Source: Juglans regia
Lineage: Eukaryota > Streptophyta > Magnoliopsida > Fagales > Juglandaceae
NCBI RefSeq assembly: GCF_001411555.2
Contig: NC_049916.1
Location: 26,306,558 to 26,370,557, forward strand
Direction of reading: 5' to 3'
DNA: 64,000 nucleotides
Shown here: one piece after another, positions 44,201-55,720 of the stretch
How positions within the stretch are numbered: position 1 is the stretch's first letter
How the letters are laid out: each line of letters starts with the position of its first letter
Translations under genes and position numbers: made by a program
The notes under the pieces: generated by a model
Told to the model about the DNA's origin: nothing
The model's database searches: none
The model's input: the letters and a program-made list of their open reading frames with translations, nothing else

Positions 44201-45156
44201 AATTTAAAGAATGAGTTGGTTTATGATTTGGAGTAATCCAGTCAAAATCCAAGGAAGAGATTAAGGGAAGAAAACATAATGCGCTGTAGACAGGAATAGT
44301 TCCTTTTAGTCTTGCAAAATAATGAGATCGGGTGTGTGTGGACTTGAGTGCATGTCTGAAAGACACTACATCTTTGAACATTCAGAACTTTTAGGTATTA
44401 TTAATTAGCTATCACTTTCAAGCTTATGTTCCATGTCCAACAGGAGCAATTTCACGAGGACAACCACCTACTCGTTCAAAAAGTCTGCTACTAGTAACCC
44501 ATGAACCCAGCTCTGTCAGCACAGCTCCAGGTCCTCACATCAGAGGAAGTACGTTGAGGGCATATTCCTTAGGTGACAAGGAAGTTGATCTTTTACTGCC
44601 TGGTACTGGGAGGTAACTTCTATGATCATTATCAATTTTTGCTGCTACACACTGCAACTTTCTCTTTCAGTAACAAGACACGCTGCTAAACAGTTGCAGC
44701 TTTGGTTCATCATATCCATGCAGTCATAGATGTATTTGTTTCTCATATCTTGCGGCGCGTATCGCCACTCTCAACACTACGATTTCTACTGCACTTATTT
44801 AAATATCAGACATATAAATGTCATCTATTTCAATCTATATAAATAACTAACAGCTGTATATAATTACATTTTTACTCAGGTTACGTGTGCAGTTAGGAGT
44901 TAACATGCCAGCACAGGCAGATCAGAAGCTTCGGCAGGATGAGGTCGATTCCGAAGCTGAACTTTCTGAGGTTTATGATGTTGTTCTCTATTTGGGCATA
45001 ATCGATATACTGCAGGAATACAATTTGAAAAAGAAGCTGGAGCATAGGTATAAATCGTTGAAATTTGACCCCCTCGCAATCTCATCTGTTGAACCCAAGC
45101 TGTATGCTACCCGTTTTATCAATTTCTTGGAGACAGTTTTCCCAGACGTGCCATGA
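38258..45156 (+). CDS. PIP5K: Phosphatidylinositol-4-phosphate 5-kinase with MORN repeats
   Basis: Nine exons: 38258-38274, 38433-39515, 39889-40056, 41240-41405, 42496-42606, 42698-42885, 43517-43671, 44444-44612, 44880-45156; phases agree, 777 residues. The start is chosen because a 17-nt exon (MADTQ) joins in frame to [16 protein letters not shown], and an in-frame TAG lies 24 bp upstream. Residues 8-200 hold about seven MORN repeats (e.g. [36 protein letters not shown]), followed by a linker. The kinase domain covers about 380-777, with FVIKTLK, the [10 protein letters not shown] loop and [32 protein letters not shown] covers the catalytic DVV-like site and start of the activation loop. 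The enzyme makes PI(4,5)P2 at the plasma membrane; MORN repeats regulate it. The sequence most resembles Arabidopsis PIP5K7/PIP5K8 as I recall them. Confidence 0.93.
40285..40570 (-). mobile_element. LINE 3' fragment in PIP5K intron 3
   Basis: Minus-strand text [15 protein letters not shown], then [18 protein letters not shown] in another frame, matches the LINE C-terminus. It is followed by the shared tail (AATAAAATTGTCTTACTTAC). Frameshifted and 5'-truncated. Confidence 0.75.
41786..41877 (+). mobile_element. Very short LINE tail insertion in PIP5K intron 4
   Basis: About 92 bp holding only the LINE tail (GTGTACTTGGGCATTTGCCT, then a long A run), flanked by an exact 14-bp target duplication, AATTAGGGGTACCT, at 41772-41785 and 41878-41891. 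This is an extreme 5' truncation. Confidence 0.85.
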
Positions 45157-45346
45157 TCGAGAGGATGATCTTCACCTTTTTTTTTCTTGCCTGCTCACCG
45201 TAATCGTTTCTTAGGAAATTAAAGCTCTGTCTCCTTGCATGCTAACATACAATTCTTTTACATCCATTCATTGTAAAGTATAACAAATTATTCTATTTTT
45301 ACTTTTTGTATAGAAGATTATCTATCAAGAGATGAATCTCACTGAA
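45157..45346 (+). other. PIP5K 3' UTR / downstream flank
   Basis: T-rich sequence after the TGA; no separate feature was recognised. Confidence 0.45.
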
Positions 45347-47867
45347 TTAAAAAATTATCATATTATATTTTTGATGTATTGAGACAGGGTCTGCATGTGA
45401 TAATGTGAACGTAATGCTGAACCAATACGTACGTTTTCCACTGTATTGCTCTTAAAACTCTGAAATTTATGGTTTTACAACTCTCTCTCTCTCTTGATGG
45501 AGATGGATGTCCTGTATATGATTTAGTTTTTCTTCAACATTCTGGATTTGACTTATAAAGCACGTTGGGCCGAGTTGATCTACAAATTATATATCCTCCC
45601 AAGGGTAGATTATTATATACTGAAATTACCAAGTATGTAATTAATTTAATGATTATGCAATAACATAGAATAAATAAAGTGCATAACACCAATTTTGATT
45701 ACGAAGGGAAACTCTTTAAAGAATTCATCAAAAGTAAAATCCTGTGGGGCAGCCAAATTCAGGAAAGTTAATTTTATTATTTGAAAATCAATTACAAGTA
45801 ATTCTCAATTACAAAATTTTTGTAACTTGACTATCTTACTTTACCAGACAAACAACACGTTTGTCTTCTATCGCAGTAGCAGCCAGAACTTCTGAAATTT
45901 TTAAACTATTGACTTCCCTCTTGAAACTCCAGTGGCTGAACTCTATCACTTCAACTCCGACACGGAGTAAGCACGCACTCAAAGAGAGAATTGAAAAACA
46001 CTAGAAAAAATTTCACAAGAATTTTCTCACTCATGCAGTTAGATCACTCTCCAACACTTCCAAGTTTTGAAAAATAATGATCAAAAGATTAATCACCTAG
46101 CTGAGATCTCCATCATAAATATTTTGATCAGTATTTGATCTGCAGTAGGACTCTGCTGACGGATTGAGTCTATTAGAAATTTGAGGCACAATAGGAATTT
46201 GCACTCTACTGGGAACGAGTCTGCTGACGTGTCTGTTGACACCTGACGCTAAGTCTTCTCAACAGATAATTGTTCCGTTACTGGATAACTCTTAACTTTT
46301 CGAACATGAGATCACACCATCTTGACTTATCGACTCATTTTACTAAGAATCACTTTTTAATCATTAAGTAGAAAATAAAATAAAATTTTAATAGTCATTA
46401 AGAAAAAAAAAATACATAACTTTACTAATAGTCACTTTTTTAATCATTAAGTAAAAAATAAAATAAAATGCATTAGCAATAAGAGCCCCCTCCCCTCCCC
46501 CGCATCCCGGAGCCCCGCCCCCGGCGTACTTCAATAATAGACTACATTTCACTAGACTCAAAAATTATTCCTAAATTTAAATTATTCCTAAAAAATTATC
46601 ATATTATATTTTTGATGTATTGAGACAGGGTCTGCATGTGATAATGTGAACGTAATGCTGAACCAATACGTACGTTTTCCACTGTATTGCTCTTAAAACA
46701 CTGAAATTTATGGTTTTACAACTCTCTCTCTCTCTCTTGATGGAGATGGATGTCCTGTATATGATTTAGTTTTTCTTCAACATTCTGGATTTGACTTAAA
46801 AAGCACGTTGGGCCGAGTTGATCGACAAATTATATATCCTCCCAAGGGTAGATTATTATATACTGAAATTACCAAGCATATAATTAATTTAATGATTATG
46901 CAATAACATAGAATAAATAAAGTGCATAATACTAATTTTGATTACGAAAGAAAACTCTTTAAAGAATTCCTCAAAAGTAAAATCCAGTGAGGCAGCCAAA
47001 CTCAGGAAAGTTAATTTTATTATTTGAAAATCAATTACAAGTAATTCTCAATTACAAAACTTTTGTAACTTGACTATCTTACTTTACCAGACAAACAACA
47101 CGTTTGTCTTCTACCGCAATAGCAGTCAGAACCTCTGGAATTTTTAAACTATTGATTTCCCTCTTGAAACTCCAGTAGCTGAATTTTATCACTTCAATTC
47201 CGACACGGAGTAAGCACGCACTCAAAGAGAGAATTGAAAAACACTAGAAAAAATTTCACAAGAATTTTCTCACTCATGCACTTAGATCACTCTCCAACAC
47301 TTCCAAGTTCTGAAAAATAATGATCAAAAGATTAATCACCTAGTTGAGATCTCCATCATAAATATTTTGATCAGTATTTGATTTACAGTAGGACTCTGCT
47401 GACGGATTGAGTCTATTAGAAATTTGAGGCACAATAGGAATTTGCACTCTGCTGGGAATGAGTCTGCTGACGCGTCTGTTGACACCTGACGCTAAGTCTT
47501 CTCAACAGATAATTGTTTCGTTAATGGATAACTCTTAACTTTTCGAACATGAGATCACACCATCTTGATTTATCGACTCATTTTACTAATAATCACTTTT
47601 TTAATCATTAAGTAGAAAATAAAATAAAATTTTAATAGTCATTAAGAAAAAAAAAATACACAAATTTACTAATAGTCACTTTTTTAATCATTAAGTAAAA
47701 AATAAAATAAAATGCATTAGCAATAAGATTGAGGGTAGGGGTGCTACCCGCACCATATGGTGCGGGGTAGCCCCCTCCCCTCCCCGGCATCCCGGAGCCC
47801 CGCCCCGGCGCACTTCAATAATAGACTACATTTCACTAGACTCAAAAATTATTCCTAAATTTAAAAG
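45347..47867. repeat. Tandem duplication, period about 1241 bp
   Basis: The unit from TTATCATATTATATTTTTGA at about 45355 is repeated from about 46596, through TGATGGAGATGGATGTCCTG, CGACACGGAGTAAGCACGCA and CTGACGGATTGAGTCTATTA. The copies look about 96-97% identical by eye. No coding frame is evident. The first copy ends inside sequence that belongs to the hAT-like insertion at 47736, so the insertion predates the duplication. The internal 600-bp piece (about 45730-46340) resembles an LTR or other repeat, unclassified. Confidence 0.88.
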
Positions 47868-48296
47868 TAATCAAAAACATATTTAGGGACTCAAATTGTA
47901 AATTTAAATTTGTAAATATTACTATAATTTAAAAATTATGTAGTTTTCAAATTTGCTAGTACATATTTAGTGTAAGTTGTAGTGTAATATAAGAGTCTCA
48001 CATTCCTTAAATGTGAGACTTGTATTGTCAAGGTAATCTATAAAATGGGTTACCCTACTACACTTACATAAAGTATTAAGTAAAATTTCTAATCAATACA
48101 TATTACTATATTTATATATAGTAAAAATAATAAATATTTATATATTTATATTATAAAAAAAAAGAGGTACGGGGTGGGATTGGGCCCTACGTAGGGCCTA
48201 ACCCCACCCTACGTAGGGCAGGGGGCAAGTACCCGCCCCTGCCCCCGCTAGGGGGCTATATGCAAGGCGGGATGAACGAGGGCGGGGCAGCAGCTA
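47736..48296. mobile_element. hAT-like non-autonomous transposon, 8-bp TSD
   Basis: The 561-bp insert begins TAGGGGTGCTACCCG and ends GGGGCAGCAGCTA, whose reverse complement starts TAGCTGCTGCCCC, so the ends are weakly inverted. ATTGAGGG flanks it at 47728-47735 and 48297-48304. The related copy near 52664-52674 carries only one such octamer (ATTAAGGG) and no insert, i.e. an empty site. The ends are GC-rich with local palindromes (GCACCATATGGTGC; CCTACGTAGG, twice). No coding capacity. Confidence 0.82.
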
Positions 48297-48301
48297 ATTG
48301 A

Positions 48302-49850
48302 GGGGGCAAACTCATGGATTCATTTAACATTTTCTTTTAAAAAAATGCATGTTACCGCATCTCTAATTGGTTACTACTGAAAATCTAAAGCTAGGAGTTT
48401 TTTTTTAACAATATTTATAAAAATATATTTATTACCTTTTACTTATTTACGAATCATTTTATTTGATAAGAAACAAAGTTTAGATAGGATGAAACAAAGA
48501 TACTCATCAATTTGCATGATAATCATAATAGTGTGATAATTGGTAAGACTTTATTTGTAAAAGATTTAAATTTTAAACTTTTATTACAAATCAAATCTTA
48601 CCATGGCAACGACTTACAAACAGAATTTTTCTTTCACCTTTCTTCTTTCTTTCTTTATTCAGTACATAACGAATCAAGATTTTGTAGATGAGGATCATTA
48701 TTATTGTATTTTTTTGTTGTTGTTATTTTCAGTAAAGGTTGTATTTAAATATGTAGAATGCTATTTGTGCTTACATAACAATACATACTGACGTGTTAGT
48801 TATTAATATGACAATATGTTGAAGATTATGAAATTCAAAATTTATGTTTAAAAATAAAAATCATAAAATGAAGTACATAAAATTGTAAGTGAATTTATAA
48901 GTACATAAGTCACTACTCTTTAATTATTTATTTGCATTTGCGTGCATATATAATTATCTCTATATATACAAATTGGAAAGACTTTATCTTTGCAGAAGAT
49001 GCATGAGTGCTCATGAACGATCAATTGAGTTCCATTAATTAGTCAAGAGTCTAATGACTTGATAACATATGATCCGGTTCTTAAAATAAAAAATTTAGAT
49101 TCGAAATCAACTGCCCCTATTTAAAAAAAAAAAAGAAAAAAAGAAAAAAGAGTTTCAATTAGATGTTTACCAAACCCATGCTTTTGGCCAATAAATATAC
49201 AGATCATACTATTTAATTCATTTAGAAATTATAAAGCAAATAAGCCAAAAAGATCACATGCAACGTCCTTTTCTGGCCGCTCATGAGGCATGCAAAATAA
49301 GTGCATGAGCTTGGTGCTAATTCTATCTCATTTAATGCCTTTAACTTCTCATCGTGCTTCCTATTCATTCATTCATGATCACTAATGGTACTAGAAACTT
49401 CCTTCATAATGGAATTAATTAATTTCATTTTAATAATATTCCTTTTTTTCCATATAATATTTATAATGATCAGAAATCTCGAAAACCATGCAAATTAATA
49501 CAACGCGTTTTTAATCTAGTAATTTAAATCATCATGTAATTCATCTGATCCCTCTCTATCCCAAATAAATAAAAAAATTGGATAAAAAAAATAAAAAGAA
49601 TATTATAAATAAGGACAAAAAAAATGTATCTTTTCCATATTTTCCAAATCCTCCACAAGTCTGATCATCGTGCATGATCTTCATGCATGAGTGCCTTCAT
49701 GGCTGCTACCATCTTGTTCAAAAACAAACCCTGCTAGCTAGCATGCCAGCCATTAGATCTGATCACGATGATCCTCCCTTACATATATGATCTTCTGATC
49801 TGTTTATTTAAGTACTCAGTCTATATATATACAAAGAATTCTATATACCT
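48302..49850. repeat. Dispersed duplicate, copy A
   Basis: Matches 52671-54285 (copy B). The first ~830 bp look about 90% identical with indels; the next ~600 bp (about 49150-49745) look about 99% identical. It includes a TAAAAAAAAAAAAGAAAAAAAG tract near 49120 after a TTCGAAATC motif, possibly an old SINE end. Short open frames here are not supported as genes. Confidence 0.85.
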
Positions 49851-49902
49851 AGTGCAGGAAGAGAGAACTTAAGAGAGACACAGTACTACCATCTGTCTAT
49901 CC

Positions 49903-49960
49903 GGTCCAAAACTTGTAACCGAAATCCGGATAAGAAATCCGGTTATCCAGATTTTGGACC
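49903..49960. repeat. Imperfect 58-bp palindrome
   Basis: Starts GGTCCAAAAC and ends ATTTTGGACC, with AACCGAAATCCGGATAAG and AAATCCGGTTATCC as inner arms. It could fold as a hairpin. It may be the footprint of a transposon terminus. Confidence 0.7.
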
Positions 49961-50006
49961 CCGTTGGGTTTTTAAATTTTACCCCGACCGGATGAACAAT
50001 CTTAAA

Positions 50007-50460
50007 AAGTTATGGTTTTACAACTTTCTCCGGCCTCTCTCTTGATGGAGATCATGGATGTCCTGTATATGATTTAGTTTTTCTTCAACATTGTGGATTT
50101 GACTTATGAAGGACGTTGGGCTGAGTTGATCTACAAATTATATTGCTGATGTAATATTATATGGAAAATTATAGGTTTATTATTCTCTTATTATTTATTT
50201 ACTACTCTTTTTGTATTTAATATTTTTTATTTTTTTTATTTTACTTAATAGTTAAGAAAGTGACTATTAGTAAAATTATATATTTTTTTAATTTTTTCTT
50301 AATGATTAAGAATATTAAAAAAATACTTAAAAATAATAAAAAAAATACACTATATATAAGTAGTAAATAGGTAGTGAAATGGTAGTAACCTTATCACTAC
50401 CCATATTATATATCCTCCCAAGGATAGATTATTATATACATATAGCTGATCTAGTAGCAC
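50007..50460. repeat. Third partial copy of the 1.24-kb unit, interrupted
   Basis: Sequence from TTATGGTTTTACAACT through TGATTTAGTTTTTCTTCAAC to CTACAAATTATAT, then again from ATATCCTCCCAAGG, matches the tandem unit at 45467 and 46708. The match is split at 50143-50407 by an insertion absent from both other copies. Confidence 0.8.
50143..50407. mobile_element. MITE-like insertion in the third copy
   Basis: About 265 bp. The left text TAGGTTTATTATTCTCTTAT is roughly mirrored by ATGGTAGTAACCTTATCACT at the right. AT-rich centre, no frame. Confidence 0.55.
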
Positions 50461-51367
50461 TGGTAATTTGATAATTTTCCGGACTATCAAATTATTCTAC
50501 TCAACAATTTTATACTATATACTTGATGATGTGAGTATTTTTATGTTATTTTTCGTTGTGATGTATGGTTGTCGAATAGAAATTTCATTGGGAGAAATAA
50601 TACTTATAGTTATGAGTGTGCAAACGTCGTATATTTATTTTAAAAAAAGTAAATAAATACGAGATCCATATAAAAAAAAAGTTAATTTTTTAATAATAAA
50701 ATTACTCTTTTTTAAAATGATTGTATGATATTTACGAACTCTACGATTGTATATAAATTATTACTTTTTTTGAGATAAGATCATTAATATATCCTAACTA
50801 GCTGGTAGCTAGGTGATAATAAAAACGTGATTTATGTGAGACAATAAAATAAATTATAATAAAGTTGTACTACTCATGTAATTAATGCAAATAATAAAGG
50901 TACCATCACTTATTGTTTCGGCTGGTAAATTGGGTAATTATTAGATCTGATCGAGTCATCTTGTGAAATTGATCAGCTGGTGGATATTGCACGTACGTAT
51001 ACTACCAAGCAAGCTGGTTCAGAAAAAGGATGGCACTAACATGCTGTCCAGAGAGTTTACCGTACCGTTAGTTGAAGTTTTTTTTTTTATATTTTATATT
51101 TAATTTTTTAAACACTATTTTAATATTCATTAGCTCATGGTTGTGTTCAAAGATGAACTTCAATAATATCCATTTTTTACCATATTTTTTTATACAAATC
51201 GTTGCTTTACATCTAATTTTTATCTCAACTAGTTCAAGAATTTTTCGTTATTTTTGTTTCTGACTTTCACGCCGAAATCCATTCCTTGGACAAACATACT
51301 CTACTAGAATTAATTTTATGTCCTCTTTTGGTAATCCAGTATGGTTGGTCCTCATTACAAAACATTT
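50461..51367. other. AT-rich non-coding DNA
   Basis: Low-complexity sequence. The short open frames are T/A-rich and show no family features. Confidence 0.4.
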
Positions 51368-51727
51368 TCATCTTGCATACGCCTTGTAAAATGATTGGGC
51401 GTCTTCTACCTCATCAAACTCCTTCTCAACAAATGGCTCAAAAAGACTACTACTTGAACTGGAAATCGTATTTACTACATCTTCATCTCTCACATTAACT
51501 CCATTTTTTACATTCACTTGATATTCCACCACTCGATCTCGATCTTCCACATTCACACCATCTCCGACATCCACTTCATCTCCCACATCCACTCCATCTC
51601 TCACACTCATATCATATTGTTGTACTCCAATTTATGCCTCAATACTATCATCTTCAACTTCTGGATAGTTTCTACTCATCATTATCTCAAATTCATCACT
51701 ATCCGAACTTGACAGAAACTCCTTCAT
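51368..51727 (-). pseudogene. FAR1/FHY3-like (MULE-derived) N-terminal fragment
   Basis: The minus strand begins MKEFLSSSDSDEFEIMM, has one in-frame stop (after DDSIEA), then continues through a V-D-G-rich stretch to EPFVEKEFDEVEDAQSFYKA. The last piece is the start of the FAR1 DNA-binding domain of FAR1-related and Mutator-like proteins. Homology disappears after YAR at 51368, so the domain is truncated. Confidence 0.75.
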
Positions 51728-52670
51728 TAAAAAATAAAACAATGACAAAAGTTAAATGATAGAAGTCACTACAATCATGGGATTTTTTATGTTGTTGGGA
51801 AGTAAATTCTTTTTTTTTTTAATCTGTACGTAAAAACAAGATAAAAACATAACAATTATTTGAAATTAGAATCACAGATCGTGAAAAAAAAAAAACATGC
51901 ACCCACATTAGAATTTCTCCCTCATGCTGAAATTTCACTTAATTATATAGCTGCCAATTACTTCCCTAGCCCGAATTGAAGCAATTATGATAATTGGCAT
52001 AGACTCATGTTCATCATCTTGATAGGCATGTATGCATTCAATTAAAATAGGAAAAAAAAGGGACTAGAAATAGGAAAAGAAAATGACATTTAGTATGAAT
52101 GTCCATTACCTCAAAATGGCTTATCAATTTGACATTAATAATTGTAGACAATTTCTTGTCTTTGATCGATCTAATGGTATTATTAGAAAGTCCCACAATG
52201 ATTGGAATTACAATCTCAATTTACAGTCTCTTTTCTCAATTTATTCTCTTGCGGGAGGGGAAGTTATTCTCCTCAATCTAAATGCAGAATATAACAATAC
52301 CAATGGGCTGAAACACATGAAGTCAAAACAAAATTTAATACGATCTGAAAATGCAAGCCATGTGCGACAGGCTGAGATGGGCTGGGGAGGTGTGGCGGTG
52401 TGGAGTACAAAGAGGGTTGTGGCAGTGTGGGTAGTGGGGACTCGAGAGGGAGTAGATTAAGCATCCGAAACAAATTTGCAGTATATTTGATTTTGCTATC
52501 ATGTAATGTGGCTCATAGAATTTACATGAGGATTGCTAACGTGTCAAAATTTCATTTGTTGCCATTGAGGGCCTGAGAACGACTTACCGGTTGAGAAGAG
52601 GGATTGTTTTATTAATAGTCACTTTTTTAATCATTAAGTAACAAATAAAATGCTTGAACAGTAAGATTAA
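51728..52670. other. Non-coding DNA
   Basis: No gene recognised. A G-rich stretch at about 52375-52450 (GGGGAGGTGTGGCGG) is open in one frame but without family features. Bases 52616-52670 resemble the end of the 1.24-kb unit (TAGTCACTTTTTTAATCATT). Confidence 0.4.
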
Positions 52671-54169
52671 GGGGGCAAACTCATGGATTCATTTAGCATT
52701 TTCTTTAAAAAAAAAAATGCAGGTTACCGCATCTCTAATTGGTTACTACTGAAAATATAAAGCTTGGAGTTTTTTTTAACAATATTTATAAAATTATATT
52801 TATTACTTTTTACTAATTATCTACGAATCATTTTATTTGATAAGAAACAAAGTTTAGATATGATGAAACAACGATACTCATCAATTTGCATGATAATGAT
52901 TATAGTATAATAATTGGCAAGACTTGATTTGTAAGAGATTTAAATTTTAAACTTTTCTTGCAAATCAAATTTTGCCATGTCAACGACATGGAATGTGTGT
53001 TTTACACACCGACTTACAAATAGAAGTTTTCTTTCACCTTTCCTTCTTCATTCTTTATTCAGTACATAACGAATCAAGATTTCGTAGATGAGGATCATTA
53101 TTATTAATATATTTTTGTTGTGTTATTTTGAATAAAAGCGATCGTGTATTTAATTATGCAGAATGCTATTTGTATATACAATTTTTACTTACATAACAAT
53201 ACGTATTGACGTGTCAGTTATTAATATTCTGAAGATTATGAAATTCAAAATTTAAATTTAAAAATAGAAATGATAAAATGAGTCAAGTATATAAAATTGT
53301 AAGTGAAATTATAAATACATTATAAGTCACTACTCTTTAATTATTTATTTGCATTTGTGTGCGTTTATAACTATCTATATATATACAAATTGGAAAGACT
53401 TCATCTTTGTAGAAGATGCATGAGTGCTCATGATTGATCAATTGAATTCCAATTAGCTAAGAGTCTGATGACCTAATAGTATATGATTCGATTCTCTAAA
53501 TAGAACATCTGGATTCGAAATCCCCACTCCCTTTATATCTATAAAATAAAAAAAAGAAAAAGAAAAAAGAGTTTCAATTAGATGTTTACCAAACCCATGC
53601 TTTTGGCCAATAAATATACAGATCATACTATTTAATTCATTTAGAAATTATAAAGCAAATAAGCCAAAAAGATCACATGCAACGTCCTTTTCTGGCCGCT
53701 CATGAGGCATGCAAAATAAGTGCATGAGCTTGGTGCTAATTCTATCTCATTTAATGCCTTTAACTTCTCATCGTGCTTCCTATTCATTCATTCATGATCA
53801 CTAATGGTACTAGAAACTTCCTTCATAATGGAATTAATTAATTCATTTTAATAATATTCCTTTTTTTTCATATAATATTTATAATGATCAGAAATCTCGA
53901 AAACCATGCAAATTAATACAACGCGTTTTTAATCTAGTAATTTAAATCATCATGTAATTCATCTGATCCCTCTCTATCCCAAATAAATAAAAAAATTGGA
54001 TAAAAAAAATAAAAAGAATATTATAAATAAGGACAAAAAAAATGTATCTTTTCCATATTTTCCAAATCCTCCACAAGTCTGATCATCGTGCATGATCTTC
54101 ATGCATGAGTGCCTTCATGGCTGCTACCAACTTGTTCAAAAACAAACCCTGCTAGCTAGCATGCCAGCC

Positions 54170-54214
<45 letters not shown>

Positions 54215-54285
54215 TGATCTGTTTATCTAAGTACTCAGCCTTCATATATACAAAGAATTCTATATACTGGCCTGCCGGAAGTGAG
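52671..54285. repeat. Dispersed duplicate, copy B
   Basis: Homologous to copy A at 48302-49850, about 4.37 kb away in the same orientation. The core 53570-54170 is nearly identical to 49150-49745. Copy B lacks the hAT-like insert and carries a long (AT)n where copy A has unique sequence. Confidence 0.85.
54172..54212. repeat. (AT)n microsatellite
   Basis: About 20 AT units, present only in copy B. The matching point in copy A (about 49753) has no such run. Confidence 0.95.
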
Positions 54286-54912
54286 AACTAAAACTGTCTA
54301 CCTGGATGGAGTTTAAATAATTACTGGCTGCAACTGCAAATAAAAAATAAAATAAAAAAAGGCTAAAACTGTAGCTGGGTTGGTTAAAATCCAACGGATG
54401 GCTCTACAGCCACCTCTTTCAGCTATTCTCAGATCTCGCCTGGAGCTATACTGTTAGTCTTAGAATTTTTTTTATTTTTTTTATATATATATTTTTTAAC
54501 ATTTTAAATATTTTTTTAAAAAATAAAAAATCATAATATTAATAAAAAAACACATCTTTAATTATTAAGCAAAAAAAAATTATTAAAAAATAAGAGCGAG
54601 AGTACCAGCGGTAGCCCAGCGGGAAGTGTATCATTTCCCAAAACGAAAAGAAACCTGAAAACCCGATCGAATGATCACACAGAATTTCAAGTTTATTGGG
54701 TTCCACAATATATATATATATATATGGGAAATACTGTAGCCACCGTACCCTTCTATCTTGACCATTAATAACCATTTTGCGGCCTTTTAGAGAAAGCAAT
54801 CCTTTTGGCCTCTTATCATTTGGCACTAAAACATTAAGCTATCCGGCCACTTTTTGTTTTGGAAAGCAAAAATCATTCCACCAAATCTCCGCCTGTTTCT
54901 TTTGTGTTTATT

Positions 54913-54943
<31 letters not shown>

Positions 54944-55188
54944 AGCCATGGTCAACACAAAAAAAAAGTGAAACGATTACGTACGAAGTCAGAAAAGGGT
55001 GAAAGTCAAATGGCATCGTCTGAACTTGTTTCTTAGCATTTTTGACAAGTGGTTGAAATATATTGCATGCAAAGTCCAAGTTCAGAGAGAGAGAGAGAGA
55101 TTTCCACAGTACCCTCGATTACCTTCATGATCATCAGCTGCATCATCACGTTGAAAGATGAAGGGAAAGAGATCTGAGGATGGTAATC
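54286..55188. other. Non-coding, downstream of MIR166
   Basis: Contains MITE-like fragments (CTACAGCC near 54400 and CTGTAGCC near 54732), a TA run at 54709-54726 and (GA)n runs at 54913-54938 and 55085-55100. The primary miRNA transcript probably ends in this stretch. Confidence 0.4.
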
Positions 55189-55340
55189 GGTTCACGGGAA
55201 TGAAGCCTGGTCCGAGATCACATAGGCTTATAAATCTGTGAAGATCTTTTTTGTTTTTCTGGAGACTCAAAAGTCTCAAAAAACCTCAAAGACTTAACAT
55301 CACCAACATGCCCTCGAGCCAAACAACATTCCCATAAACC
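55189..55340 (-). ncRNA. MIR166: miR166 precursor hairpin
   Basis: On the minus strand the 5' arm (55312-55332) reads GGAATGTTGTTTGGCTCGAG, the known miR166* form. The 3' arm (55195-55215) begins TCGGACCAGGCTTCATTCCC, identical to mature miR166 for 20 nt, with G rather than the common C at position 21. The stem continues for 14 pairs (including G-T) at the base: GGTTTATGGGAATG pairs with CATTCCCGTGAACC. The loop is about 95 nt. miR166 in plants directs cleavage of class III HD-ZIP mRNAs and so controls leaf polarity, meristem and vascular patterning. Confidence 0.95.
55195..55215 (-). ncRNA. miR166: Mature miR166 (3' arm)
   Basis: 21-nt guide segment within the hairpin, with a 5' U as expected for AGO-loaded miRNAs. 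The last base is G, as in some described miR166 variants. Confidence 0.92.
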
Positions 55341-55444
55341 TTGACCCCTCGATGTTCAACGTACATGATATATTTCAGACAATACCGATCGATCGGCAAA
55401 TTATATGGCTGGGAACGACGCCTAGCTAACTCGCTAGTCCAACA

Positions 55445-55486
<42 letters not shown>

Positions 55487-55710
55487 CTGCTCCCCACCCT
55501 AAATTCATTGAAATCTCTCTCAAACGCAATCTCTGTGAACTTTTCCCTTTGACATAACTCAGAAAAAACCAAACCTCAGAGAGAAAGAGAGAGAGAGAGA
55601 GGGAGGGGGGCCTGGTTTGAAAATAAGCAATATTGGACTCCAATATTGTTTACCAAGAAAGAAACCAAACTCATATTCCCATCTTCTTAAAAAACCCTAG
55701 ACCACATGGC

Positions 55711-55720
55711 CTTATATAGG
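55711..55720 (-). promoter_or_regulatory. Putative TATA box of MIR166
   Basis: CCTATATAAG on the minus strand, about 370 bp upstream of the hairpin base, predicts a start near 55680. A (GA)n tract lies between them at 55578-55602, common in plant 5' leaders. Confidence 0.6.

Noticed and set aside
52083..52460. 125-codon + strand ORF
   Set aside because: Covers a G-rich low-complexity stretch and AT-rich DNA, with no family similarity or splice context.
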